The notes beneath the pieces were generated by a model. It was given only the letters and a program-made list of their open reading frames with translations, was not told where the DNA came from and searched no databases. From Actinomycetes bacterium (GTDB lineage: Bacteria; Actinomycetota; Acidimicrobiia; Acidimicrobiales; UBA8190), in NCBI GenBank assembly GCA_021826725.1, contig JAKAYQ010000003.1:1-43219 (forward strand): DNA of 43,219 nt, written 5' to 3'. A program made the translations under genes and the position numbers. Positions 27,226-35,849 of this stretch are shown piece by piece; within the stretch, counting starts at the first letter, position 1; every line of letters starts with the position of its first letter.

Positions 27226-28842
27226 TCACGCGCCGTTGGTGGCCATGGCCGGTGGTGGTCCGGCGACCGAATCGTCGGTGCTCAGGTCACCGGCAGCCAC
27301 CGCGGAAAAGATCTGCTGGTAAGCGGCGAGGTCGAAGTGTCGCGTCCGCATCCAGAACCGCCATGTCCAGTCGGGCCACAACGTCGTATTGCGTCCTTCG
27401 GCGTCGAGGTACCAGCTGGCGCACCCGCCGGTGAGCCAGACCGTCCCGGCCATCGAGCGTTGCAGGCTCTCGTTGTAGGCGGCGAACGGCTCCGGGAGCA
27501 CGTCAAAAGCCTTGGCACCGGTGCGGTCCAGTGTTTCGATGGCGCCCAGCAGGTAGTGGATCTGTGCCTCGATCATGACCAGGAGCGAAGTGTGGCCGAT
27601 GCCCGTGTTGGGCCCGGCCATCACGAACATGTTGGGGAACCCGGGCACCGTGCTGCCCAGGTAGGCCCGCAGGCCGTCCTCGGCCCAGGTCTGGGCCAAC
27701 GAGCGGCCGGTGGTGCCGTGCAGCCGCTCGAAGGTCGGGTTGTCGGTCACGCGGAAGCCCGTGGCAAGAACGATGGTGTCCACCGGGTGCTCGGTGCCGT
27801 CCGCAGTGGCGATCCCGCGGGGTCGGACTTCGGCGATGGGCTCGGTGATGACGTCCACGTTGGGCTGGCCGACAGCCGGGAAGTACCGGTTCGACAGCAG
27901 CAGGCGCTTGCACCCTGCGGCGTAGGCGGGAGTCAGCTTGGCTCGCAGGACCGGGTCGGGGACGTGGCGGCGGAGGTGTGCTCGGGCGATGCCCTCGAGC
28001 AGCCGCATCAGCGGGGGACGCTTCACCATGCCGAGCACCAGTAGCTCGCGGCTCCAGTAGACGCCGGCGCGAGCCAGGCGCTGCGCCGGCGGGAACATGC
28101 GGTACAGGGCCCGCTCGGCGGTCCGTGTCGGCCGGTCGGGATGCGGGAGGACCCACGGCGGCGTGCGCTGGAACAGCAGGAGCCGGCTCGCCACGGGCTG
28201 GATCCCCGGAACGATCTGTACGGCGGACGCGCCGGTGCCGACGACGGCGACCCGCTCGCCGGACAGGTCGTGTTGGTGGTCCCAGGCTGCGGAGTGGAAG
28301 GTGGTCCCCTCGAAGGTGTCGAGACCGGGGAGCTCGGGGATCGCCGGCTCGGCCAGCGGTCCGTTCGCCACCACCAGGATGTCTGCTGTCCACGTGCCGC
28401 CGGTGGTCTGCACCGCCCACCGGGCGGTCGCGGCGTCCCACGACGCGTCGACGACGGTGTGGCCGAAGCGGATGTCGGGGAGCACGCCGGACTCCTCGGC
28501 GCAGCGTCGGAGGTAGGCGCCGAGCTCGGGTTGGGTCGGGTAGGTGCGGGTCCAGTCGGGGTTGGGAGCGAACGAGAACGAGTAGAGCGACGACGGGACG
28601 TCGCACTGGCAGCCGGGGTAGGTGTTGTCCCGCCATGTCCCGCCGACCTCGTCGGCGCGTTCGAAGACGACGGTCCCGATCCCCCGCTTGCGCAGGGCGA
28701 TGGCGGTGCCCAGGCCGGCGAAGCCGGCGCCGATGACAGCCACCCGAGCGTGGGGCGTGCCGGCTGGGGCGGTGAAGGACGCCGCCGTGCCGGGCACCGC
28801 TCGCCCGTCGTGGCCGGTGCGGCGGGATGCGGTCGGGGACAT
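27226..28842 (-). CDS. Flavin-containing / Baeyer-Villiger-type monooxygenase
   Basis: GAGFAGLGTAIALRKRG, EVGGTWRDNTYPGCQCDVPS, FEGTTFHSAAW (BVMO FxGxxxHxxxW), VVGTGASAVQIVP; start ATG 28842. Confidence 0.92.
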   Translation of the reverse strand: MSPTASRRTGHDGRAVPGTAASFTAPAGTPHARVAVIGAGFAGLGTAIALRKRGIGTVVFERADEVGGTWRDNTYPGCQCDVPSSLYSFSFAPNPDWTRTYPTQPELGAYLRRCAEESGVLPDIRFGHTVVDASWDAATARWAVQTTGGTWTADILVVANGPLAEPAIPELPGLDTFEGTTFHSAAWDHQHDLSGERVAVVGTGASAVQIVPGIQPVASRLLLFQRTPPWVLPHPDRPTRTAERALYRMFPPAQRLARAGVYWSRELLVLGMVKRPPLMRLLEGIARAHLRRHVPDPVLRAKLTPAYAAGCKRLLLSNRYFPAVGQPNVDVITEPIAEVRPRGIATADGTEHPVDTIVLATGFRVTDNPTFERLHGTTGRSLAQTWAEDGLRAYLGSTVPGFPNMFVMAGPNTGIGHTSLLVMIEAQIHYLLGAIETLDRTGAKAFDVLPEPFAAYNESLQRSMAGTVWLTGGCASWYLDAEGRNTTLWPDWTWRFWMRTRHFDLAAYQQIFSAVAAGDLSTDDSVAGPPPAMATNGA

Positions 28843-28923
28843 GCAGGCTCCTCGGCGACACGGGCCGGACCGCCGGGCGGTCCAGAGTTGCCCTGTAGTC
28901 AAGAGTACGAAGTATGCCGTAGT

Positions 28924-28940
28924 ATTGAATCCCGTTCAAT
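28924..28940. promoter_or_regulatory. Putative TetR operator in the divergent BVMO/tetR intergenic region
   Basis: ATTGAA-TCCCG-TTCAAT perfect inverted repeat; overlaps a candidate minus-strand -35 (TTGAAC - 17 bp - CATACT). Confidence 0.55.
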
Positions 28941-28968
28941 GTCGTGCGCGATCCGGTAGGCTCGCAGC

Positions 28969-29643
28969 ATGGCGTCCCACCCGCGTGTCCGGTTGGACCC
29001 CGGAGATCGCCGGGCACAGCTCATTGCCCTGGGACTGGAGATCCTGAGCGCCAAGCCGGCAGCCCAGGTGGCAGTGGACGACGTCGCCGAGGCAGCCGGC
29101 ATCTCGCGGGGATTGCTCTTCCACTACTTCGCGTCCAAGCGTGACTTCCAGCTTGCCGTCGTCGAGGCCGCCGCCGCCGAGCTGCTGCGAGTCACCGAGC
29201 CCGACGGCTCGCTGCCCGAGCTCGAGCAGCTCAGCGGCTCCCTCGATGCCTTCGTGTCGTACATCGAGGACAAGCACGAGCTGTACGTCGCCCTTGTCCG
29301 GGGGTCGGCGGGCGCCGACCCCGATCTGCACGCGATCTTCGAGGAGAACCGCAACACCGTGGCCGACAGGGTCTGCCAGGCCCTCGGCGAGGCAGGCACC
29401 CACCCGGCGTTGCGGACCGCGGTGCGCGGGTGGATCGCCTTTTGCGAAGAGGCCACCTTGCACTGGGTCGCGCATCGGACGAGCGGACGGGAGCAGCTCG
29501 TGCACCTGTGCGAGCAGCTGCTGGTGACCGCCGTGGTGACCGTCCTGCCGGAGGAGGACTGGCCCGAGTGGTACAGCGGCGGCCCGATTGCAGCGGGGCG
29601 GACGCTGTCCGGCACCACCGGGGCCGGCGAAGCAAGCCTGTAA
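28969..29643 (+). CDS. TetR family transcriptional regulator
   Basis: HTH RRAQLIALGLEILSAKPAAQVAVDDVAEAAGISRGLLFHYFASKRDFQLAVV. Confidence 0.92.
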   Translation: MASHPRVRLDPGDRRAQLIALGLEILSAKPAAQVAVDDVAEAAGISRGLLFHYFASKRDFQLAVVEAAAAELLRVTEPDGSLPELEQLSGSLDAFVSYIEDKHELYVALVRGSAGADPDLHAIFEENRNTVADRVCQALGEAGTHPALRTAVRGWIAFCEEATLHWVAHRTSGREQLVHLCEQLLVTAVVTVLPEEDWPEWYSGGPIAAGRTLSGTTGAGEASL

Positions 29644-29760
29644 CGCTGCAGACCCGGGCCGGCAAGGCAAGCCGTATGCAGACCCGGGGCCGACGAAGCA
29701 AGCCTGCAGCGCTGCAGACCCGGGCCGGCAAGGCAAGCCCGTGAAGCTGCAGACCCGGCG
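29632..29760. repeat. About 66-bp tandem duplication with internal ~33-bp sub-repeats, starting inside the tetR 3' end
   Basis: GCAAGCCTGYARCGCTGCAGACCCGGGCCGGCAAGGCAAGCC at 29632 and 29698; extra GCAGACCCGG copies near 29677 and 29749. Confidence 0.93.
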
Positions 29761-29840
29761 GTCGTGCCGAATGTCATGCCCGAGGTGGCTCCAGCGGTCG
29801 TGCGGGGCGTGCTGTGGGGGCTGTGCCTGAAGGCGTGCCG

Positions 29841-30818
29841 TCAGCGGGCGATGCCTGCCGTCTTCTCCTCGATGGCTTCGACGGTGGCGTCGTCGAGCCG
29901 CTCCAAGACGTCGAGAGCGGCCATGTTCTCCGTCACCTGCTCAGGTCGGCTTGCCCCGGTGATCACTGTCGTGACCCGCGGGTTGCGGGCACACCATGCG
30001 ATGGCCAGTTGGGCCACCGTGCAGTCGAGGCCGCGGGCGACGTCCGCGAGCGAGCGGACCGCCTCGTTCCGGGCGGGGTCGGTCAGCAGGTCACGGAGCC
30101 ATTCGTAGCCTGGCAAGGTGGCCCGGCTGCCGTCGGGGATGCCGTCGATGTACTTGCCGGCCAGCAGGCCGGACGCCAGGGGGCTCCACGTCGTGAGCCC
30201 GAGGCCGATGTCGTCGTACAGGCGGGCGTACTGTCGCTCGACCCGCCGGCGCCAGAGCAGGTTGTACTGCGGCTGCTCCACGACCGGCTTGTGGAGGTGA
30301 TGACGTTCCGCCGTGTCCCATGCGGCCTGGATCTCGTCCGCCGACCATTCGGACGTTCCCCAGTACAGCGCCTGGCCGTTCGACACCATCTCCGACATGG
30401 TCCACACCGTCTCCTCGATCGGTGTGTCGGGATCGGGTCGGTGGCAGAACACGAGGTCGACGAAGTCGAGACCGAACCGCTCCAGAGAAGCGTCGATTGC
30501 CTGCGTCAGGTACTTGCGGTTGAGTGTCTGCCGCATGTTCACGCCCTCGTTGATCCCCCAGTAGAGCTTGGTGGACACCACGTAGCTGTGGCGCGGCCAC
30601 CCCAGCTGCTCGAGCGCCTGACCCATGATTCGCTCGGACTCACCACCCGCATACGCCTCGGCATTGTCGAAGAAGTTGACGCCGGCGTCCCGGGCGGCCG
30701 ACAGGCACTCGGCGGCCAGGCCGATGTCGAGCTGGTCCCCGAAGGTCACCCACGAGCCGAACGACAGCACACTCAGCTTCAGGCCGGTCCGGCCCATGCG
30801 GCGGTACGACATGGTCAC
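29841..30818 (-). CDS. Aldo/keto reductase (voltage-gated K+ channel beta-subunit-like)
   Basis: [74 protein letters not shown]. Confidence 0.93.
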   Translation of the reverse strand: MTMSYRRMGRTGLKLSVLSFGSWVTFGDQLDIGLAAECLSAARDAGVNFFDNAEAYAGGESERIMGQALEQLGWPRHSYVVSTKLYWGINEGVNMRQTLNRKYLTQAIDASLERFGLDFVDLVFCHRPDPDTPIEETVWTMSEMVSNGQALYWGTSEWSADEIQAAWDTAERHHLHKPVVEQPQYNLLWRRRVERQYARLYDDIGLGLTTWSPLASGLLAGKYIDGIPDGSRATLPGYEWLRDLLTDPARNEAVRSLADVARGLDCTVAQLAIAWCARNPRVTTVITGASRPEQVTENMAALDVLERLDDATVEAIEEKTAGIAR

Positions 30819-31015
30819 GATGCGTCCTCCTTGGGTCCCGCACCACCGTAGTGGTGGATCCAGGGCTTTGGCCGGTCGTAGCGGACAGGCGCGGCGCTGG
30901 ATCGGCGGTCGGCAGCCCGGGGGTACCAGATCCTGTCGTGACGATGTCAGCCGCCATCGTCACGCGCGCCCGGTGGGTGGATGGCGCTCCCGTAGGTGGC
31001 CCGGTGAAATGGCCC

Positions 31016-31057
31016 GGTCAGGGACGGCCGGTCAGGGACGGCCGGTCAGGGACGGCC
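31016..31057. repeat. 14-bp perfect tandem repeat (3 copies) spanning the NlpC/P60 stop codon
   Basis: GGTCAGGGACGGCC at 31016, 31030, 31044; the stop codon (TCA on plus strand) at 31046..31048. Confidence 0.98.
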
Positions 31058-32209
31058 GGCACCGACGAGCCCGTATCCCCAGATCGGCGCGTAGCTGACC
31101 GTCTCGCCTGTCGTCGGGGCGTGGACGACGTCGCCGTTGCCGACGTACATGCCCACGTGCTGTACCGAGCCTGTCCCGTCATCCCAGAAGACAAGGTCGC
31201 CAGGCTGGAGGGCCGACAGCGGGATGTGCGGGATGGCGTCGTACTGAGCCTGGGCGGTGCGAGGCAGGGACACGCCCGCCCGCCCCCAGGCCCACTGCGT
31301 CAGGCCGGAGCAGTCGAACCCGACTCCGGGCGTCTCGCCTCCCCAGACATACGGCACTCCGAGCTGGCTCTCTGCTGCTGCGACGGCCGTGGCGGCACCA
31401 CCGGCCGAAGGGAGGTTCGGAGCGGTGGCGCCAGGCGAAACGCCCGAGCCTGCGGCGTTGGCAGCGGCAGCGACTCGGGTCCGGAAGGCAGCGACCTGCG
31501 CGGCCTGCTGCTGCGCCTGCTGCTGGGCTACGAGCGTGGCGATGTGGCCGTTCAGGCCATTCAGGATCTGCCGCTGGGAAGCAACCGCAGCCTGAGCCGC
31601 CTGGCGGGCGGCGTTGGCTGCGTCCAGCGCTGCTTGGGCCTGGGACTCGTTTGTCTGCAGGGCCCGCTGCTCGGAGGAGAGGAGGGTCTCCGCCCGGCGG
31701 AGCTGGTCGATGGCCCCGGCCAGGCTCCCGTCGGCCACGGACCGGTACTCCTGGCTGGCGGACGCCTGCTCGCCGTTGGACGAGAACAGCGCCGACAAGC
31801 TGCCCGTCCCCGTGCTGCCCGACATGTACGCCTGCAACGCCTGGTCCCGTAGCCGGGACTGTTCCACGCCGACCTGCTGGAGGGTGGCCGAGATCTGGGT
31901 GTGCAGCCGGGCACCCTGTTGATGGAGCGACTGCACCTGCTGCTGCGCGGCGTCGAGCTGCTGCGAGGCGATGTCGAGCTGGTTGGCCTCGGACTGCAGC
32001 CTGGCGTTCACCGCGGCAGCCTGGGCCTTAGCGGCCGCCAAGGGATCGGCGGCGGCCTGACCGACCCCCGAGAGGGCAACCGTGGCGACCGCCGTGACGA
32101 CCGCCGAGAGGAACCCGGTCCACCGCCGTAGCGGTGAGGTCCTCCGGCCGGCCCGTACGATCGAGGAACGCTCGTCGTCCGTCACAATGGACGCATTGCT
32201 TAGCATCAT
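31046..32209 (-). CDS. Secreted NlpC/P60 peptidoglycan hydrolase with coiled-coil N-terminus (RipA-like)
   Basis: Signal-like GFLSAVVTAVATVALSGVGQAAA, long Gln/Ala-rich coiled coil, GVGFDCSGLTQWAWGRAGVSLPRTAQAQ...LQPGDLVFW...HVGMYVG; start ATG 32209 inside the longer ORF. Confidence 0.92.
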   Translation of the reverse strand: MMLSNASIVTDDERSSIVRAGRRTSPLRRWTGFLSAVVTAVATVALSGVGQAAADPLAAAKAQAAAVNARLQSEANQLDIASQQLDAAQQQVQSLHQQGARLHTQISATLQQVGVEQSRLRDQALQAYMSGSTGTGSLSALFSSNGEQASASQEYRSVADGSLAGAIDQLRRAETLLSSEQRALQTNESQAQAALDAANAARQAAQAAVASQRQILNGLNGHIATLVAQQQAQQQAAQVAAFRTRVAAAANAAGSGVSPGATAPNLPSAGGAATAVAAAESQLGVPYVWGGETPGVGFDCSGLTQWAWGRAGVSLPRTAQAQYDAIPHIPLSALQPGDLVFWDDGTGSVQHVGMYVGNGDVVHAPTTGETVSYAPIWGYGLVGAGRP

Positions 32210-32455
32210 GGGTGTTGGGGCCGCAACATTGTGGCGCTTGCCAGCACCGTTCGGCCCGCCGACCTGCGTCGACGGGAGCCGCCCGGCGCCTGGTGCACGC
32301 GGTCCGAGACCGCGGACCGCACAGGCTGGCCGCGGTCGGGTCGGTCCTCGGGTGCTGCCAGTGCCAGTGCCCCGTCGAGCCCCGGCACCGGCGAGCTTGG
32401 GCCTGCACAGCGGTGCCACTATGTGCTTGGACGAACAACGTGGTACAGGTTGTGG

Positions 32456-34354
32456 ATGACTGCAGAGATCGCTCGGGGGACCACGGTCGCCTACTTCTCG
32501 ATGGAGATCGCGCTCGACGATGCCATCCCCACCTACAGCGGGGGGCTCGGGGTGCTGGCGGGCGACCACCTGCGGGCGGCCGCCGACACCGGCATCCCGC
32601 TCGTCGGTGTCACGCTTCTCTACCACGATGGCTACTTCGACCAGCATGTCGACGCCGAGGGCGTTCAGCACGAGTCGCCGGTCCGGTGGGACCCCGCGAC
32701 GGTGCTCCAACGGGTTCCTCACCACGTCGGCGTCCCCATCGGGGGCCGGCAGGTCCGGGTGGGCGCGTGGCGAGCAGTGCTCACCGGCGTGGGGGGTCAC
32801 CAGGTCCCCGTCTACTTCCTCGACACTCGGGTCGCCGGCAACAGCGAGGAGGACCAGGCCCTCACAGACGCCCTGTACGGGGGGGACGCGGCGGTCCGCC
32901 TGGGCCAGGAGATCGTCCTGGGGATCGGCGGCGTGGCGCTGCTGGCCGCGCTGGGCCACGACGTCGTTACGTATCACATGAACGAGGGGCACTCGGCGGT
33001 TCTGGCGCTGGCGCTCCTGGACCGGTACAGCGGTGGCACCGGGGGAAGTGGCGTGAGCACCACGAGCACCACGAGCAGCGCACGCAGCGCAAGCGGTGCC
33101 GCCGGCAGTGGCAGTGGCAGTGGCGGTGGCGGTGGCGGTGGCGGTGGCAGTGGCAGTGGAAGTGGGAGTGATGAAGCCTGGCGCGCGGTGCGCGACCACT
33201 GCGTCTTCACGACGCACACGCCGGTGGCGGCGGGCCACGATCGCTTCGACCGCTCGTTGGTGGAAGCGATGCTCGGTCCCCGGTGGACCGTCGCCCTGGA
33301 GCGCAAGGGGCTGCTGGACGGCGGCGAGCTGAACATGACCCGCCTGGCTCTGGCTGCGGTCCGGCGGGCGAATGCCGTGTCAGTGAGGCACGCTGCGGTC
33401 ACCCGGGCCATGTTCCCGGGCCAGGCCATCGACGCCATCACCAACGGGGTGCATGCCGCGACGTGGGTGGCGGACCCTGTCGCCCGCCTGTTCGACCGCC
33501 ACATCCCCCGGTGGCGTGCCGACAACCCGGCGCTGCGGTACGCGGGGGGCATTCCTCTCGACGAGCTGCAGTCGGCGCATGCCGAGGCCAAGCGCGCCAT
33601 GGTGGCAGCGGTGGCCGTGCGCACCGGCGTGCGGCTCGACCCCGACGCGCTCACCCTCGGTGTCGCCCGGCGGGCGACCGCCTACAAGCGCACTGCGCTC
33701 GTCCTGTCGCAGCCCGACCGGCTGGCAGAGGTCGCGACGACCGAGGGTCCGGTGCAGTTCGTCTTCGCCGGAAAGGCCCATCCCCGCGACGAGGCCGGCA
33801 AGGAGCTGATCCGCCGGGTGACAGCTGCCTCCCACGAGCTGCGCGACGCCGTCACCGTCGTGTTCGTCGAGGGCTATTCGCTGGCACTGGCCCGGCTGCT
33901 GTGCGGCGGCGTGGACGTGTGGTGCAACACGCCGGTTCGCCCGCACGAGGCGTCGGGCACGAGCGGCATGAAAGCCGCCCTGAACGGCGTGCCGAGCCTC
34001 AGCGTGCTCGACGGGTGGTGGATCGAGGGGAACGTGGAAGGTGTCACCGGTTGGTCCATCGGGGCGGGCCCCGATGTGGCCGGAGCCGAGTCCGGCGACC
34101 CCGGCAGCGACCCGACGTACGCCGACGATGCAGCGTCGTTCTCCGACAAGCTCCGCGCCGCGGTGGCGCCGCTGTTCTACCGTGAGCCCGAGCGGTTCGC
34201 CGCCGTCATGCGCAGTGCCATCGCGCTCAACGGCAGCTTCTTCACCACCGAGCGGATGGTGCGCGAGTACGCGGCGGTCGCCTACGACCTACGACAGCTG
34301 CCGTGGTCGGCTGACGAGGTGTCGAGCGAGGCCGGACGCGTCGCGGGGATCTGA
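32456..34354 (+). CDS. glgP: Alpha-glucan (glycogen/maltodextrin) phosphorylase
   Basis: VAYFSMEIALDDAIPTYSGGLGVLAGDHLRAAAD, MNEGHSA, FTTHTPVAAGHDRF, FAGKAHPRDEAGKELI, SGTSGMKAALNGVPSLSVLDGWW. Confidence 0.94.
   Translation: MTAEIARGTTVAYFSMEIALDDAIPTYSGGLGVLAGDHLRAAADTGIPLVGVTLLYHDGYFDQHVDAEGVQHESPVRWDPATVLQRVPHHVGVPIGGRQVRVGAWRAVLTGVGGHQVPVYFLDTRVAGNSEEDQALTDALYGGDAAVRLGQEIVLGIGGVALLAALGHDVVTYHMNEGHSAVLALALLDRYSGGTGGSGVSTTSTTSSARSASGAAGSGSGSGGGGGGGGGSGSGSGSDEAWRAVRDHCVFTTHTPVAAGHDRFDRSLVEAMLGPRWTVALERKGLLDGGELNMTRLALAAVRRANAVSVRHAAVTRAMFPGQAIDAITNGVHAATWVADPVARLFDRHIPRWRADNPALRYAGGIPLDELQSAHAEAKRAMVAAVAVRTGVRLDPDALTLGVARRATAYKRTALVLSQPDRLAEVATTEGPVQFVFAGKAHPRDEAGKELIRRVTAASHELRDAVTVVFVEGYSLALARLLCGGVDVWCNTPVRPHEASGTSGMKAALNGVPSLSVLDGWWIEGNVEGVTGWSIGAGPDVAGAESGDPGSDPTYADDAASFSDKLRAAVAPLFYREPERFAAVMRSAIALNGSFFTTERMVREYAAVAYDLRQLPWSADEVSSEAGRVAGI
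33033..33173 (+). repeat. In-frame low-complexity insertion with hexanucleotide (GGTGGC/AGTGGC) repeats inside glgP
   Basis: Encodes SGGTGGSGVSTTSTTSSARSASGAAGSGSGSGGGGGGGGGSGSGSGSDE. Confidence 0.95.
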
Positions 34355-34424
34355 TGGGGGCGCACGGCCGCCGGGTTCAGGCGCAGTGCAGACAGCCGGC
34401 AACAGGCCGGCTGCGGGCCGCTCG

Positions 34425-35159
34425 TCAAAGACGCGCCGGCTCGCCCACCAGCAACGCTCGCGCCAGTCGGTCCAGGCGGCGGGGCCCGGCAGGGGCGGCG
34501 GCCACCATGCGCTCGTCGCCGGAGCGCCGGCCGAGCAGCAGCCACGCCCCGGCCTGGGGCGCCAGCACCACGGTGCACCGCTGCTGCAGGAGCGGCGCGT
34601 CGGGCGATCGGCAGGCGGCGGCCTCGATCCGGTGGGTGGCGGAGATCGAGGCCAGCTGCTCGCTGACCGCGCCCCACGCCGGGTCGGCCGGCCCCACCGG
34701 GGCAACCTCGTCCGCACCCGGTGGGCAGCCCGCCAGCTCCAGCAGGTCGACAATGCGGTCGCCGGCAGACGCCACGTCCACCAGGCGGGCCGCCCAGCCC
34801 CCCGGTGTGGGCGCCAGGTCGAGCACGCCGCCGACACCGCCGGCACTGCCGAGCAGCAGTCGGGCGGCGACCGCCCCCGGCTGGTGGTGGGCCACGACGC
34901 TCCCCGCTGCGGCGGCGGCCGCCAGCACCACCGCCAGGGCGCCAGCCGGTCGCCATCGGTCGCCACCGGTCGGCACCAGCAGTCCCCGGTCGGCCAGTCC
35001 CTGCAGCACCGCGGCGTTCTCCTCGTCGGTGGCGCCGTCCTCGGCAGGACGTACGGGCTCGGGGAGCAGCGGCTGCAGGAACCCGCGCTGGTTGATGCCT
35101 GCCAGCCGCAGCTCAGCCACGGTGAATGTGCCCAGGTCGTCGCCCGGCACGACCGTCAC
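34425..35159 (-). CDS. Hypothetical protein of the type VII secretion-associated operon
   Basis: GTG start at 35159 overlaps the preceding gene's stop (35156) by 4 nt; VTVVPGDDLGTFTVAELRLAGINQRGFLQPLL...; family not recognised. Confidence 0.65.
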   Translation of the reverse strand: MTVVPGDDLGTFTVAELRLAGINQRGFLQPLLPEPVRPAEDGATDEENAAVLQGLADRGLLVPTGGDRWRPAGALAVVLAAAAAAGSVVAHHQPGAVAARLLLGSAGGVGGVLDLAPTPGGWAARLVDVASAGDRIVDLLELAGCPPGADEVAPVGPADPAWGAVSEQLASISATHRIEAAACRSPDAPLLQQRCTVVLAPQAGAWLLLGRRSGDERMVAAAPAGPRRLDRLARALLVGEPARL

Positions 35160-35713
35160 GCCCGGTAGCGCTGGCGAAGCTCGGAGATCCAGAGGTCGGC
35201 GCCGCCGGGTTGCGTGACCCGCCAGGCCGCCTGGACCTTGGCGAACGCCACGAAGCGCTCGCCGTCGAGGTCCGGGCGGGCCCCGGCCGCCGTCTCGGGT
35301 GTCACCAGGCACTCCAGGTGGCGCATGCCGGCCTCCTGGCGCGCCGACGACGGCGCCCAGAACACCCCCCACCCTCCGCCGAGCGGGCTCACCCTGTCCA
35401 CGTCGGTGGCCCAGGCCCACGACCACATCCGCCCGTCCGCCTCCACCAGCACGACTCGCCGGTCGGTGGCCACCATGGTGCCGGTGGGTCCCAGCTGCCG
35501 GAACGACACGTCGGGGGACCGGTCGAGGACGGCGGTGGTGACGGGGCCGGCGACGACGGCCAACCGCTCCCCCGGCTGCAGCACGCCGTCGGCCGGCGGC
35601 ACCGCCACGACCCGGCCGGCCTCGAAGTCCGCCACCCACGCCGCCAACCCGGCCATCACGGGGTTCGGCGCGTAGATGGGGGTGCTGGCGGAGGCCCGCT
35701 GTCGCTGCCTCAT
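35156..35713 (-). CDS. Hypothetical PH/GRAM-like protein, T7SS operon
   Basis: MRQRQRASASTPIYAPNPVMAGL...; VATDRRVVLVEADGRMWSWAWATDVDRV. Confidence 0.65.
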   Translation of the reverse strand: MRQRQRASASTPIYAPNPVMAGLAAWVADFEAGRVVAVPPADGVLQPGERLAVVAGPVTTAVLDRSPDVSFRQLGPTGTMVATDRRVVLVEADGRMWSWAWATDVDRVSPLGGGWGVFWAPSSARQEAGMRHLECLVTPETAAGARPDLDGERFVAFAKVQAAWRVTQPGGADLWISELRQRYRA

Positions 35714-35849
35714 CGCCGCCCGACGCCCCAGTCGCCCGTGCCGGCCCAGAGACCGGCGGCGCCCCGGCCGCCAGCAGCCCGGCGGCAGCCTCGTCGTGGC
35801 CGGCGACCCGGCAGACCCCCAGCGGTCGGCGCCCCGTCTGCCCCCGCCC

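Noticed and set aside
27503-29017. 504-aa minus-strand ORF overlapping the BVMO in another frame
   Set aside because: Arg/Pro/His-rich out-of-frame translation of the monooxygenase gene
32210-32455. Possible c-di-AMP (ydaO) riboswitch upstream of the NlpC/P60 gene
   Set aside because: Such riboswitches often precede cell-wall hydrolases, but I could not match the conserved core by eye; cmscan would decide
32210-33238. N-terminal extension of the NlpC/P60 ORF reading TATATATATATATA
   Set aside because: It is the antisense reading of the glgP hexanucleotide repeat; the real start is ATG 32209 before a signal peptide
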